A DNA stretch of 52,635 nt from Marinomonas transparens (GCF_016463975.1 NZ_JAEMNX010000027.1:1-52635); one strand, 5' to 3'; shown: positions 33,449 through 43,154, numbered from the stretch's first letter. Made by a program: numbers and translations. Notes: generated by a model from the sequence alone, not told the origin.

Positions 33449-34879
33449 TTATTTTGGTGTTCTAAGTACCAGTAGTTTCAGTTCGGTCATGTCTTCAATG
33501 GCAAAACGAACGCCTTCACGACCTAAACCACTGTCTTTTACGCCACCGTAGGGCATGTGGTCAACACGCCAAGAAGGCACATCACCAATAACCACACCAC
33601 CCACTTCAAGCACATCCCATGCTTTGTAAGCCTTATAAATATCCTTAGTGAAAATGCCCGCTTGTAGACCAAAGTCTGAGTTGTTTACTTCATCCAGTGC
33701 TGCATCAAAATCTGAAAACTTAGACAAGATAGCCACAGGGCCAAAAGCCTCTTGAGATGAAATAGACATATCTGGTTGAACGTTTTCAAGCAATGTTGCT
33801 TCTAGCATGGCGCCGTTACGATTACCGCCTGCTAAAATGTTTGCGCCGCCTTCACGGGCTTCTTCTACCCATGTATGCAGACGAGAGGCTTCTTTTTCGG
33901 AAATCATTGGGCCGATGAAAGTAGTCTCTTCCAAGGGATCGCCCATGACAAGATTGTTCACCGCCGTAGTAAGGCGAGCTTTGGCCTCGTCATAAAGGGA
34001 TTCATGAACAATAATGCGCTGAACACTGATGCAACTTTGACCTGACTGATAATAAGCACCGAAGATAATGCGTTGCACCGCATCCTCTAGATCTGTGTCG
34101 TGATCGACAATACACGCCGCATTACCGCCCAGTTCTAACACCACAGGTTTCTTACCAGCTTTGGCTTTTAATGCCCAGCCAACTTCAGGAGAGCCAGTAA
34201 AGCTTAATAGCTTCAATCGCTCATCTGTAGTGAATAAATCTGCACCATCACGATGGCAAGGCAAAATTGAAAAAGCCCCTTCCGGTAAATCGGTTTCTGC
34301 GAGGATTTCAGCGACGATCAATGCACTTACTGGTGTTAAGCTGGCCGGTTTTAAGATAAAAGGACAGCCAGCGGCAATGGCTGGAGCGATTTTATGCGCG
34401 GCTAAATTAAGCGGAAAGTTAAAAGGTGAGATGAAAGAGCATGGGCCAATTGGTACCCGTTTCCACATACCTTGGTAATCTTCTGCGCGAGGAGAAATGT
34501 CCATCGGCATGACTTCGCCATAGATACGTGTTGCTTCTTCTGCAGCTATTTGAAAAGTATCAATCAGGCGAGTGACTTCGCCACGGGAATCTTTAATTGG
34601 CTTACCCGCTTCAATACACAGCGCATACGCCAGTTCTTCATAGCGCTCTTTAAAGCGAGTAATACAATGCTGCAAAATAGCTTGTCGTTTATAAGCTGGC
34701 ATGGCTTGCATAGCATGTTTGGCGTTATCGGCAGCGGCAATGGCTTTATCGATATCGGCAACGCTAGCCATAGCAACATGAGTCGCTACCTCATTGCTGT
34801 ATTTATTGGTGACCGCTAAGTCTTTATTAGCATGAACCGGTTTGCTCGCAAGGTAAAATGGGTAGCTTTCTTTTAACAT
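33449..34879 (-). CDS. NAD(P)-dependent aldehyde dehydrogenase (probable succinic semialdehyde)
   Basis: A 476-residue ALDH. The FISPFNFPLNLAAHKIAPAIAAG region binds the cofactor, SFTGSPEVGW is the coenzyme-loop motif, the general base glutamate lies in VLELGGNAA, and the catalytic cysteine in YYQSGQSCISVQR. The HpaI aldolase encoded upstream in the same operon yields pyruvate and succinic semialdehyde, so oxidation to succinate is the likely role (inference). By sequence it resembles the lactaldehyde/phosphonoacetaldehyde ALDH branch. AGGAG precedes the ATG. Confidence 0.85.
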   Translation of the reverse strand: MLKESYPFYLASKPVHANKDLAVTNKYSNEVATHVAMASVADIDKAIAAADNAKHAMQAMPAYKRQAILQHCITRFKERYEELAYALCIEAGKPIKDSRGEVTRLIDTFQIAAEEATRIYGEVMPMDISPRAEDYQGMWKRVPIGPCSFISPFNFPLNLAAHKIAPAIAAGCPFILKPASLTPVSALIVAEILAETDLPEGAFSILPCHRDGADLFTTDERLKLLSFTGSPEVGWALKAKAGKKPVVLELGGNAACIVDHDTDLEDAVQRIIFGAYYQSGQSCISVQRIIVHESLYDEAKARLTTAVNNLVMGDPLEETTFIGPMISEKEASRLHTWVEEAREGGANILAGGNRNGAMLEATLLENVQPDMSISSQEAFGPVAILSKFSDFDAALDEVNNSDFGLQAGIFTKDIYKAYKAWDVLEVGGVVIGDVPSWRVDHMPYGGVKDSGLGREGVRFAIEDMTELKLLVLRTPK

Positions 34880-34908
34880 TTTGTGCGTCTCCTTTTATTT
34901 TTTTAGTT

Positions 34909-35337
34909 CTAGAGTGAGTTTAATTGTTCAGTAATGGCGTGCTCTGCACATTCAATGTCTTGTGCTTCTGTTGCGCCAGAAACGCCTATAGAGCCGAATA
35001 ATTTACCTTCTACAATGATGGGAATGCCGCCGCCTAGGTAAGTGAAATTCTCTTCTCTTAATAAGGCGCTCATGGTATCGGGTTTGTGTTTGAGTCTTTC
35101 TTGCCAATTGAAACTCGGAATCTTAAAGCTGGCGGCTGTGTAAGCTTTTTTTCGAGCAATAGAAAGTGCATGAAGAGGTGCGTTGTTCATGCGTACAGAA
35201 GCTAACTCAACGCCTGCTGGCGTAACTACAACAACGCCAACAGAAACGCCGAGCTGGTGAGCATGCTGAGTGACCGCAACACACATTTTGATAGCGGCTT
35301 CATAACTAAGTTCTTGGGTTTGTATTATTGACGTCAT
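34909..35337 (-). CDS. HbpS/GlcG-like protein (DUF336)
   Basis: A 142-residue single-domain protein of the GlcG/HbpS group: YEAAIKMCVAVTQHAHQLGVSVGVVVV, ALSIARKKAYTAASF, and GGGIPIIVEGKLFGSIGVSG are the usual landmarks. Members appear in many aromatic and organic-acid operons; HbpS binds haem and others are of unknown role. Here it sits between the AraC activator and the aldehyde dehydrogenase. A contribution to ligand or cofactor handling is guesswork. Confidence 0.85.
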   Translation of the reverse strand: MTSIIQTQELSYEAAIKMCVAVTQHAHQLGVSVGVVVVTPAGVELASVRMNNAPLHALSIARKKAYTAASFKIPSFNWQERLKHKPDTMSALLREENFTYLGGGIPIIVEGKLFGSIGVSGATEAQDIECAEHAITEQLNSL

Positions 35338-35363
35338 CTTGTTTGATCCATGTTGGTTGGGCT

Positions 35364-36263
35364 TTATTCGTGAATATTGGATTTTCTAAACTCACTTGGT
35401 GTGAGCCCTGTTTTTATTTGAAAAAAACGCGAAAAATAAGAGGGGTCTAAATAGCCCAATTCATAGGACAACTCGTTAAAGCTTTGATTGCTATGAAGAA
35501 TGTGTCGTTTCGCTTCCAAAATCACACGGCTATTAATGAGTACTTTAGGAGGTGAACCTGTCACTTTTTTGCAAATGTAATTTAAGCGGCTTTCATTAAT
35601 GTCGAGCTCTTGGCAATAGAAGGCGATGGACTTTTCTGTTTTGTAGTGGCTTTCAATCAGCTGATTGAAATGCTTATAGATTTCTACTTCGTGACGGTTA
35701 CTGCTGTTGGCTTTTGGGTCTGATTCAGAGAGACGAAAAACATTCAATAATAAGACTTTTATCAGACCTTGAATGACATCGTCTTTATGGCTGTGGTTAG
35801 CCGTCCATTCTGCTTTGATCATGTTAACTAATGATAAGGTGGCATCAAAAATGTGTTGCTGATCAGCTTTGACTTCATTGGCAGTAATACAGCTGGGTAG
35901 AAGTAGGAAGCGATTTTCATCTAGAGTCCTGAGTTCTGACACCAGGTTACTAATAAGAGAATGGTGCAGCGTTAAGACATAACCGGGTGCATTAACCTCT
36001 GTCAGAAAGGCATGAGGAGTCGCTGGTGGCGTATAGAAGATAGCGCATCCGTTTGTTTTATAGAGATTTTGGTCAATGTTGAATTGAGTCTTGCCCGTGA
36101 GTACAAAATGGATTTGGCAAAAGTCGGCATGCATATGCACAGGCATATCACGGCCAAAAAAATCCGCCATCGCTCCTAGCTGGTCAAAATGAATGTCAGC
36201 ATCACGATATTTACTATCGTAATCTTGGCCGATTTGCAGATTGGGGATCCACTCTTTGATCAT
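35364..36263 (-). CDS. hpaA: HpaA-like AraC-family activator
   Basis: A 299-residue regulator. An N-terminal cupin effector domain carries MPVHMHADFCQIHFVLTGKTQFNID and a FYTPPATPHAFLTE strand like HpaA. The C-terminal AraC HTH is at about 195-295 (IAFYCQELDINESRLNYICKKVTG, NELSYELGYLDPSYFSRFFQIKTGLTPSEFR). In E. coli HpaA senses HPA and activates the hydroxylase genes hpaBC. Here the gene is inside the lower-pathway operon, while the hydroxylase genes lie 6-7 kb away, and it may be what controls them (inference). Confidence 0.85.
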   Translation of the reverse strand: MIKEWIPNLQIGQDYDSKYRDADIHFDQLGAMADFFGRDMPVHMHADFCQIHFVLTGKTQFNIDQNLYKTNGCAIFYTPPATPHAFLTEVNAPGYVLTLHHSLISNLVSELRTLDENRFLLLPSCITANEVKADQQHIFDATLSLVNMIKAEWTANHSHKDDVIQGLIKVLLLNVFRLSESDPKANSSNRHEVEIYKHFNQLIESHYKTEKSIAFYCQELDINESRLNYICKKVTGSPPKVLINSRVILEAKRHILHSNQSFNELSYELGYLDPSYFSRFFQIKTGLTPSEFRKSNIHE

Positions 36264-36332
36264 GGCTCTTTACCTTACGACACTGTTTTAAGGTGCAATC
36301 TTTTAGAAAAAGAAAGGGTTAGTAGACTCAGT

Positions 36333-37139
36333 TTAATAAACCGAGTCACCGCCATTATCAGTATCGGTTGACGAGGTAGAGAACTTATCGACAAGGCTTT
36401 TGGTGCTGTTCATTAATAAACCGGTGTCACTGCCTACCGCAACGAATAAAGCACCTTGCTCGATGTAGCGTTTGGCTTGTGCTTCAGCCGCCATCAAAAT
36501 ACCGGGCGCTTTGTTCTTGGCAATAATCTTAGCAATGCTGGCTTCGATAACAGCAACCACTTCTGGGTGATTTGGTTGACCTATAAAACCCATAGAAGCA
36601 CTTAAATCGGCAGGCCCGATGAACACACCGTCTACACCTTCTACCTCTAAAATAGCGTCTAGAGCGTCTACACCCGCTAGGGTTTCAATTTGCACTAGCA
36701 CACAGATTTCATCGTTTGCGGTGGTTAAATAATCAGGTGTTCTGTTGAATTGCGAGGCACGAGCCAATGCGCTACCCACGCCTCGAATCCCTTGTGGTGG
36801 GTAGCGAGTGGCTTTCACCACTTGTTCGGCTTGTTCTGCGCTGTCTATCATCGGCGCTAGAATGGTTTGTACCCCAAGATCGAGAATTTGCTTTAAGCTG
36901 ACATGGTCAGCCCATGCAGGGCGTACAATCGGATGGCTATGGTAAGGCGCAATGGCTTGCAACTGACCCACCATAGTTTGCAGAGTGTTCGGTGCATGTT
37001 CGCCATCTATTAATAGCCAATCAAATCCAGCGGAAGCGATAAGTTCTGCTGTGTAAGAGTTGGCAAGGCCAAGCCATAAACCAATTTGTGTTTCACGGTT
37101 TTTAAGAGCAATCTTAAATTCGTTTTTTGGCGCGCTCAT
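36333..37139 (-). CDS. hpaI: 4-Hydroxy-2-oxoheptanedioate aldolase
   Basis: A 268-residue class II pyruvate aldolase. The general-base histidine is in [10 protein letters not shown] (about H48), the pyruvate-binding arginine in HPIVRPAW, and the metal ligands in VQIETLAG and [10 protein letters not shown]. It cleaves 4-hydroxy-2-oxoheptanedioate to pyruvate and succinic semialdehyde, the last ring-derived carbon step. The C-terminal ~12 residues ([11 protein letters not shown]) are a polar tail. GAGG lies upstream of the ATG. Confidence 0.94.
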   Translation of the reverse strand: MSAPKNEFKIALKNRETQIGLWLGLANSYTAELIASAGFDWLLIDGEHAPNTLQTMVGQLQAIAPYHSHPIVRPAWADHVSLKQILDLGVQTILAPMIDSAEQAEQVVKATRYPPQGIRGVGSALARASQFNRTPDYLTTANDEICVLVQIETLAGVDALDAILEVEGVDGVFIGPADLSASMGFIGQPNHPEVVAVIEASIAKIIAKNKAPGILMAAEAQAKRYIEQGALFVAVGSDTGLLMNSTKSLVDKFSTSSTDTDNGGDSVY

Positions 37140-37173
37140 CCGATTATCCTCATGTTATTGTTATTTTTATCGG

Positions 37174-37977
37174 TTATTTAAAGTGACAAGAAACAGTCCC
37201 TAATGGGCCATAATCGACAGTAAAGGTATCGCCTTTTCTAGCTGCCGTTGGACGTGTAAAAGAACCACCTAAAATAATTTGGCCTGCTTCTAGTTCCACA
37301 TCAAATGGCGCTAATTTATTTGCTAACCAAGACACGCCATTAGCAGGGTGATTCAATACACCAGCGGCAACGCCTGTTTCTTCTACTATGCCGTTACGCA
37401 TCATGATGGCCGATACCCAGCGTAGGTCCATTTCATCCATTTTAATGGGACGTCCACCTAGGATAATGGCGGCATTAGCGGCATTGTCTGAAATCGTATC
37501 GTATACCAAACGAGGGCGCTTGGTTTCTGGGTCGATAGACTGACTACGTGCATCAATCAGCTCAAGTGCAGGTACCACGTAATCTGTTGCGTTATACACA
37601 TCGAACATGGTGCAGTTAGGGCCTTTTAATGGCTTTTTCAGGATGAAGGCTAATTCCACTTCAATGCGTGGCACGATGAATTTGCTGGTATCGATCTCGC
37701 AACCGTCGTGATAGAGCATATCGTCAAGCAATGTGCCGTAATCTGGCTCGTCAATTTGCGAGCTAAGCTGCATGGCGCGTGACGTTAAGCCTATTTTGTG
37801 ACCAATGATGGTTCGGCCTTCTGCTAGCTTGATTTTTAGCCATTCGCTTTGAATCGCATAAGCGTCATCAATATCGATATTTGGGTATTCCAGTGATATC
37901 TGGCGTATTTGCACACAATCCTTTTCGGCTTGGTGTAAGTTTTGTGCGCATTTTTTAATAATGTCTGCTGATAACAT
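37174..37977 (-). CDS. hpaH: 2-Oxohept-4-ene-1,7-dioate hydratase
   Basis: A 267-residue member of the FAH-like hydratase family: [28 protein letters not shown] (metal-binding glutamates), LELIDARSQ, and [20 protein letters not shown]. It adds water to the enol/keto dienoate made by HpaG and hands the product to HpaI, encoded 34 bases downstream. AAGGAAG ribosome site. Confidence 0.93.
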   Translation of the reverse strand: MLSADIIKKCAQNLHQAEKDCVQIRQISLEYPNIDIDDAYAIQSEWLKIKLAEGRTIIGHKIGLTSRAMQLSSQIDEPDYGTLLDDMLYHDGCEIDTSKFIVPRIEVELAFILKKPLKGPNCTMFDVYNATDYVVPALELIDARSQSIDPETKRPRLVYDTISDNAANAAIILGGRPIKMDEMDLRWVSAIMMRNGIVEETGVAAGVLNHPANGVSWLANKLAPFDVELEAGQIILGGSFTRPTAARKGDTFTVDYGPLGTVSCHFK

Positions 37978-38018
37978 AGTAGCTTCCTTTTTATTTTTGT
38001 TAGCGTCTGTTGTTGAGC

Positions 38019-38786
38019 TTAACGAGCAAGGCTATTTACGTATTCTGTTTCAGAAATAATGGTATTTTTCAGTACACCAACCCCTTCTACTTCAACAATA
38101 ACCTCATCACCTGGGTAAACATGAGCAAGGCCTTCTGGAGTACCTGTAAAAATCATGTCACCCGGTGTGAGTGTCATGATGTTACTCAGGTAAGACACCA
38201 AATAAGGCACATTGAAAATCAAATCTTTAGTAGAGCCTTCTTGTTTAAGTTCACCGTTTATATAAGTTTTAATCGTCAGGTTATGAGGATCAGGTATTTC
38301 GGATGCATCGATAATATAAGGGCCGACTGGAGTACAAGTATCGCGGCTCTTTACGCGAAGGTTTGGACGGTAATAGTTTTCCAAATAGTCACGAATGGCG
38401 TAGTCATTACCGACTGTATAACCGCCCACATACTCCATGGCATCTTCTAGGGAAACGTTTTTCGCTTCTTTACCAATAACCACCACAAGCTCACATTCAT
38501 AGTGCATGTAATCTATGTTGTCTGGCTGATAGGTTTTTTGATTATGACCGATTAATGTATTGCTGGATTTTAAGAAGACCAAAGGTTCGTCAGGCGCTTT
38601 AAAAGACAGCTCGGCAGCGTGGTCTGCGTAGTTAATCGCCAATACGAATGCTTTACCTTCACAAGGCGGTAACCAAGTAAAAGTGCCTTCATCTAAAACA
38701 GCCCCTTGCTCGGTAACCACTTGATTGTCGTCGTTGACGGTGACATTTAGCGTTTCTTCATTAAGTAAGATTTTTGCGCGTTTCAT
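38019..38786 (-). CDS. hpaG2: HpaG C-terminal-type subunit (isomerase/decarboxylase)
   Basis: 255 residues matching the second half of E. coli HpaG: AINYADHAAELSFKAPDEPLVFLK, MHYECELVVVIGKEAKNVS, NDYAIRDYLENYYRPNLRVKSRD. With its partner it decarboxylates and isomerises 5-carboxymethyl-2-oxohex-3-ene-1,6-dioate. In E. coli both halves are one 429-residue fusion; here they are split. The ATG 38786 is chosen (AAGGAG upstream) over the in-frame GTG at 38795. The upstream half ends 12 bases before it. Confidence 0.92.
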   Translation of the reverse strand: MKRAKILLNEETLNVTVNDDNQVVTEQGAVLDEGTFTWLPPCEGKAFVLAINYADHAAELSFKAPDEPLVFLKSSNTLIGHNQKTYQPDNIDYMHYECELVVVIGKEAKNVSLEDAMEYVGGYTVGNDYAIRDYLENYYRPNLRVKSRDTCTPVGPYIIDASEIPDPHNLTIKTYINGELKQEGSTKDLIFNVPYLVSYLSNIMTLTPGDMIFTGTPEGLAHVYPGDEVIVEVEGVGVLKNTIISETEYVNSLAR

Positions 38787-38798
38787 GGTGATCACTCC

Positions 38799-39536
38799 TT
38801 ATTCTGCTGCTACTGGGTTAACAAGACGGCCAACTTTTTCGATTTCGACCATGACCACATCGTCTGCCTTGATTTCAAGGTTTTCGGTGCGCAGCGGTGT
38901 GCCAGCGATAATCATGTCGCCAACGTCTAGAGTGATAAAACTGCTTATATAAGCGATGACTTTTTCGATGCTATGAACCATTTGATTGGTGCTGGTTTCA
39001 TGGCAAAGGGTGTCATTTACATAGGTTTTAATGGCTAAATCTTGAGGCGTGTCGACGTCTGCAGCATCAACGACCCAAGGGCCAATTGGGCAGAAAGTGT
39101 CACGACATTTTGCCTTTACAGCAGGTCGGTAAAAAGAAGTCTCGGCAAGGCTAACTTCATTTACTATGGTGTAGCCTTTCACGTAGTTAAGCGCGGTTTC
39201 TTCCGTTACACGGCAGGCTTTCTTACCGATAACGATTCCCAGTGATGGCCCAGCAAACACAGCGCCCATGTTCTCAGGAACTCGAATACTCTCGCCATAA
39301 CCAATATGCGTGTTGTCGGTTTTGATATGCAAAACGGGGGTTTTAGGTGGACTCACGTGCGGCTTTTCGTTGAAATCGGCTTCTAACGACTGATAGAGCA
39401 CTTTGTCATTTAAAGCCACGCCTATTACCGCACCATTCACAGCAGGGAGTAGGTTCTTTTCAAGTGGAATCTGAAAAGCTGCTTGAGCTTGTAGATTAAG
39501 GACTTCGTTGTTTTTTCTTATTTTATAGTGGAGCAT
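38799..39536 (-). CDS. hpaG1: HpaG N-terminal-type subunit
   Basis: 245 residues matching the first half of E. coli HpaG: VIGVALNDKVLYQSL, PPKTPVLHIKTDNTHIGYGE, ETSFYRPAVKAKCRDTFCPIGPWV and MIIAGTPLRTENLEI. First gene of the minus-strand hpa operon. Its start is 23 bases from a perfect TTAACATGTTAA palindrome, and a TTGACA hexamer with 17-base spacing to AAATAT lies behind that. AGGA precedes the ATG. Confidence 0.9.
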   Translation of the reverse strand: MLHYKIRKNNEVLNLQAQAAFQIPLEKNLLPAVNGAVIGVALNDKVLYQSLEADFNEKPHVSPPKTPVLHIKTDNTHIGYGESIRVPENMGAVFAGPSLGIVIGKKACRVTEETALNYVKGYTIVNEVSLAETSFYRPAVKAKCRDTFCPIGPWVVDAADVDTPQDLAIKTYVNDTLCHETSTNQMVHSIEKVIAYISSFITLDVGDMIIAGTPLRTENLEIKADDVVMVEIEKVGRLVNPVAAE

Positions 39537-39558
39537 GAGATTGCTATCCTAAATGTGC

Positions 39559-39570
39559 TTAACATGTTAA
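39559..39570. promoter_or_regulatory. Predicted HpaR operator, hpaG1 promoter
   Basis: Perfect 12-base palindrome TTAACATGTTAA just downstream of a minus-strand promoter: TTGACA (39596-39601 on the minus strand), 17-base spacer, AAATAT (39573-39578). A repressor bound here would cover the transcription start. Confidence 0.75.
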
Positions 39571-39646
39571 CTATATTTCACTAAACCTTACCCTATGTCA
39601 ACTCAAAAAAAACGCTCAAAATAATTATTTCTTCTCCCTATGAGGC

Positions 39647-39689
39647 TTGACAATTTATCTGATGAGGAATAATTTACTTAACATGTTAA
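39647..39689 (+). promoter_or_regulatory. hpaE promoter with predicted HpaR operator
   Basis: TTGACA at 39647-39652, 17-base spacer, TAATTT at 39670-39675, then the perfect palindrome TTAACATGTTAA at 39678-39689. This mirrors the arrangement at the divergent hpaG1 promoter 119 bases away. A repressor on the start site of both promoters would silence the two divergent operons together. Confidence 0.72.
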
Positions 39690-39783
39690 TGAGTTTTGTC
39701 CTGTGGTTTTTGTATTACTTAGCTTTTTATGAGGTACGAAGGTCGCGGTGAAGATAAAAAATCTGCTTTGAGAGGCTATAAAA

Positions 39784-41247
39784 ATGATAAAAAACTTAAT
39801 CAATGGCAAATGGGTTGAAAGTAAAGAAACCTTCCAGACATTTAATCCAGCAACAGGCGAAGTGCTTGCTGAAGTGGCACATGCTTCAGACGCTCAAGTG
39901 GCCGAAGCAGTAGCAGCGGCGAAAGCGGCGTTTCCTGCTTGGGCAAATATGCCGGTGGCGAAGCGTTCCAAAATCATTACCAAATTAGGGGATTTGATTG
40001 CTGACAATGTGGAAGAGTTGGCGCAAATGGAAACCGCTGATACAGGTTTGCCTCTTTACCAAACACAAAATGCACTGGTGCCTCGCGCTTCGAGTAATTT
40101 CTATTTCTTTGCTGACATGGCAAAGCAAATGAATGGTCATACTTATCCTGTGGACGATCAAATGTTGAACTATTCTTTGTATCAGCCAACGGGGGTTTGT
40201 GCGCTTATTTCCCCTTGGAATGTCCCTTTCATGACGGGCACTTGGAAAACGGCGCCTTGTTTAGCTTTGGGTAACACTGCGGTTATGAAGCAATCTGAAC
40301 TTTCTCCATTGACCACCGATTTTCTAGGTAAACTGGCGATGGAAGCTGGTGTTCCAGCAGGTGTGTTTAACGTGGTTCATGGCTTTGGTGCGACCACAGG
40401 TAATGCTTTGATCACTAACCCTGATGTGGCAGCAATTTCTTTTACCGGCGGTACTTCAACGGGTAAACATATTATTTCCACTGCGGGCTTGAAGAAGTTT
40501 TCTATGGAGTTGGGTGGTAAATCTCCGGTGATGATTTTTGATGACTGCGATTATGACCGCGCTCTTGATGCGGCGGTCTTTGGTATTTTTTCTATCAATG
40601 GTGAGCGCTGTACTGCGGGTTCACGTATTTTCGTACAAGAAACCATTTACGATAAATTCTGTGAAGACTTTGCAGCCCGTGCGAACAAGATTGAAGTGGG
40701 CGATCCTACGGAGATGAATACCAAAGTGGGTTCATTGATCAGTCAACAGCATTGGGAAAAAGTCACGGGCTATATCAAAATAGGTATTGAAGAAGGCGCA
40801 ACCTTGATTGCTGGTGGCCCTGAAAAACCAACAGCAGAATTGCCTGATCATTTAAAAGGTGGCCATTTTGTTCGTCCAACAGCGTTTCGTGATGTAACCA
40901 ATGATATGCGCATCGCTCGTGAAGAGATTTTTGGCCCGGTTGCGGTATTGATTCCGTTTAAAGACGAAGAAGACGTGATTCGTATGGCCAACGATAACGA
41001 TTATGGCTTGGCGTCTTATTTATGGACTCAAGACAATGGCAAGGTGCATCGTATTGCGCGTCGTATTGAAGCGGGTATGTTATTTGTGAATAGCCAAAAC
41101 GTACGAGATTTACGTACACCATTTGGCGGCATGAAAGCCTCTGGTACGGGGCGTGAAGGCGGTGAATACAGCTACGAAATTTTCTGCGAACCGAAAAATG
41201 TGTGTATCAGCATGGGAAGCCATCATATTCCGAAATGGGGCGTCTGA
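39784..41247 (+). CDS. hpaE: 5-Carboxymethyl-2-hydroxymuconate semialdehyde dehydrogenase
   Basis: A 487-residue NAD-dependent ALDH. Landmarks are LISPWNVPFMTGTWKTAPCLA, SFTGGTSTGKHI, the base glutamate in FSMELGGKSPV, and the catalytic cysteine in NGERCTAGSR. It oxidises the ring-cleavage semialdehyde made by HpaD to 5-carboxymethyl-2-hydroxymuconate. First gene of the plus-strand hpa run. Position and homology agree, so this rather than the ALDH at 33449 is HpaE. Confidence 0.93.
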   Translation: MIKNLINGKWVESKETFQTFNPATGEVLAEVAHASDAQVAEAVAAAKAAFPAWANMPVAKRSKIITKLGDLIADNVEELAQMETADTGLPLYQTQNALVPRASSNFYFFADMAKQMNGHTYPVDDQMLNYSLYQPTGVCALISPWNVPFMTGTWKTAPCLALGNTAVMKQSELSPLTTDFLGKLAMEAGVPAGVFNVVHGFGATTGNALITNPDVAAISFTGGTSTGKHIISTAGLKKFSMELGGKSPVMIFDDCDYDRALDAAVFGIFSINGERCTAGSRIFVQETIYDKFCEDFAARANKIEVGDPTEMNTKVGSLISQQHWEKVTGYIKIGIEEGATLIAGGPEKPTAELPDHLKGGHFVRPTAFRDVTNDMRIAREEIFGPVAVLIPFKDEEDVIRMANDNDYGLASYLWTQDNGKVHRIARRIEAGMLFVNSQNVRDLRTPFGGMKASGTGREGGEYSYEIFCEPKNVCISMGSHHIPKWGV

Positions 41248-41305
41248 TTTTTAAATACGATTATTTAGAAAGGCGCTTTTAGATTTTTCTGTTTTGGAGG
41301 AATGT

Positions 41306-41686
41306 ATGCCACATTTTGTTATTGAATACTCAGCGAATTTGGAAGACCGTCTGGACTTCCAACCGCTTTTTAAAGCGTTTCATGAGTATGTTGTTTCAAC
41401 GGGGGCGTTTCCATTAGGTGGTGTGCGCAGTCGTGCGATTCGTTGCGATGATTATCGTATTGCAGATGGTCGAGAAGATTTTGCCTTACTCAATTTGACG
41501 CTCAAAATTGGCCATGGTCGTAGTATGGAATTACGACAGGAAGTCGCAGAGAGAGTGTTTGAGATACTTTGCGATTGGATGAAACCGATTACTGATACGA
41601 GTTATTGTCAGATCTCATTCGAATTAACGGAATTACACCCAGTTCTTAAATTTAATAAAAATAATATTCACCCTCTATTTAAATAG
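41306..41686 (+). CDS. hpaF: 5-Carboxymethyl-2-hydroxymuconate isomerase (CHMI)
   Basis: A 126-residue tautomerase-superfamily enzyme. MPHFVIEYSANLED puts the catalytic proline directly after the initiator methionine, which fixes the start at ATG 41306 (GGAGG five bases upstream) rather than the TTG at 41294. The arginine-rich VRSRAIRCDDYRIADG and the acidic SMELRQEVAERVFE helix also match CHMI. It isomerises the HpaE product before HpaG. Confidence 0.93.
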   Translation: MPHFVIEYSANLEDRLDFQPLFKAFHEYVVSTGAFPLGGVRSRAIRCDDYRIADGREDFALLNLTLKIGHGRSMELRQEVAERVFEILCDWMKPITDTSYCQISFELTELHPVLKFNKNNIHPLFK

Positions 41687-41739
41687 AGTGAAACCGGTAC
41701 TTAAGGTTTTAGAGTGTGAAAAATTAAGAGGATTTACCA

Positions 41740-42669
41740 ATGGGTAAGTTAGCATTAGCTGCAAAAATTACGCATGTACCTTCCATGTATCTTTCGGAAT
41801 TGGATGGCCCTAGAAAAGGCACTCGCCAAGCTGCCATTGATGGTCATTATGAAATCGCTCGCCGTTGCAAAGAACTCAATGTCGATACCATTGTGGTATT
41901 TGATACCCATTGGTTGGTGAATGCCAATTATCACATTAACTGTGCGCCACACTTCAAAGGCACTTACACTAGTAACGAATTACCGCATTTTATTAAGAAC
42001 ATGGATTATGAGGTGTATGGTAACCCTGAGCTGGGTAAGATCATTGCCAAAGTGTGTAACGATCAAGGGGTAGAAACCTTAGCTCACGATGAAACTACCC
42101 TAGCGCCAGAATACGGTACGCTCGTCCCCATGCGTTACATGAACCAAGATCTGCATTTTAAAGTCATTTCCGTTTCGGCCTTATTAACCGTCCACTACCT
42201 CAACGACTCGGCTCGTTTTGGTTGGGCGCTGCGTGAAGCTATCGAAAAGCATTACGATGGTAACGTCGCCATCTTAGCCAGTGGCTCCTTGTCTCACCGT
42301 TTTGCTCAAAATGGCAGCGCCCCTGATTTTGCCCATAAAATTTGGAGTCCTTTCTTGGAATCTCTGGATGAATCTGTGGTGAAAATGTGGGAACACGCAG
42401 AATGGAAAACCTTTTGTGACATGCTGCCTGAATACGCAGCCAAAGGCCACGGCGAAGGGTTTATGCATGATACCGCTATGTTGTTAGGTGCGCTTGGTTG
42501 GTCGGATTACGATCAGAAAGTAGAAGTGCTGACACCGTATTTTGGCGCTTCTGGCACGGGACAAATCAATGCGATTTTTCCTGTTTCCCCACAAACCGGT
42601 GATGCTGTACCCAAGCCTCAAGCATCGGTGGAAAATGAAACTTTCACCTATGGTAAAAGCCGTTTGTGA
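41740..42669 (+). CDS. hpaD: Homoprotocatechuate 2,3-dioxygenase (type III extradiol)
   Basis: A 309-residue LigB-superfamily ring-cleavage enzyme: KITHVPSMYLSELDGPRKG, the VVFDTHWLVNANYHI region and the LASGSLSHRFAQN histidine are consistent with the Fe(II)-binding, His-rich active site of HpaD. It opens homoprotocatechuate with O2. This is the enterobacterial-type enzyme, not the cupin-like type I form of Brevibacterium and Arthrobacter. It follows hpaF by about 50 bases with its own GAGG site. Confidence 0.93.
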   Translation: MGKLALAAKITHVPSMYLSELDGPRKGTRQAAIDGHYEIARRCKELNVDTIVVFDTHWLVNANYHINCAPHFKGTYTSNELPHFIKNMDYEVYGNPELGKIIAKVCNDQGVETLAHDETTLAPEYGTLVPMRYMNQDLHFKVISVSALLTVHYLNDSARFGWALREAIEKHYDGNVAILASGSLSHRFAQNGSAPDFAHKIWSPFLESLDESVVKMWEHAEWKTFCDMLPEYAAKGHGEGFMHDTAMLLGALGWSDYDQKVEVLTPYFGASGTGQINAIFPVSPQTGDAVPKPQASVENETFTYGKSRL

Positions 42670-42692
42670 TTTGAACGACTTGGTGCATTTTG

Positions 42693-43154
42693 ATGATACA
42701 AGCCCCAGAGTTAAAGCATTTCGCGACGCTAAAAGTAGAAATTGAGACACCGCAAGAAATCGGTGTTTCAATTCATGGTGAGCGTCGTGTTATCCCGATT
42801 ACGGGTGGCACGGTACAAGGGAATGGTTGGCAAGGGAAAGTGTTAAGAGGTGGTGCGGATTACCAATTAATACTGACGCCAAGATTGACTCATCTCGATG
42901 CGCGATATGCCATTGAGCTAGATAATGGTGACTTGATCTACATCCACAATAAAGCCATTCGAGTGGCCTCGGCGGAAGTAACGCAGAAAATAAAAACAGG
43001 TGTGCCTGTTGACCCTGAGTTGATTTACTTTCGCTGTCACCCTGTGTTCGAAACTAGCTCTTCTTCCATGCAATGGATAACAGAGCGGCTTTTTGTAGGA
43101 ACAGGAGTTCGTCGGCCGGATCTGGTTGAACTGCAAATTTTTGAAGTGATGTAG
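42693..43154 (+). CDS. DUF3237 protein
   Basis: A 153-residue small beta-rich protein: LKHFATLKVEIETPQEIGVSIHGERRVIPITGGTV (in parts), LTHLDARYAIELDNGDLIYIHNKAIR and YFRCHPVFETSSSSMQWI are DUF3237 landmarks. Function is unknown for the family, which often sits in catabolic clusters. It follows hpaD by 23 bases, so it is in the transcript. The start is ATG 42693 or TTG 42690; no good ribosome site, so coupling to hpaD is possible. Confidence 0.8.
   Translation: MIQAPELKHFATLKVEIETPQEIGVSIHGERRVIPITGGTVQGNGWQGKVLRGGADYQLILTPRLTHLDARYAIELDNGDLIYIHNKAIRVASAEVTQKIKTGVPVDPELIYFRCHPVFETSSSSMQWITERLFVGTGVRRPDLVELQIFEVM

Noticed and set aside
34472..34819. 115-codon plus-strand frame inside the aldehyde dehydrogenase
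   Set aside because: A shadow of the well-supported dehydrogenase on the opposite strand.
35818..35835. CATGTTAACTAAT as another HpaR site
   Set aside because: Only half of the palindrome and inside the hpaA coding region.
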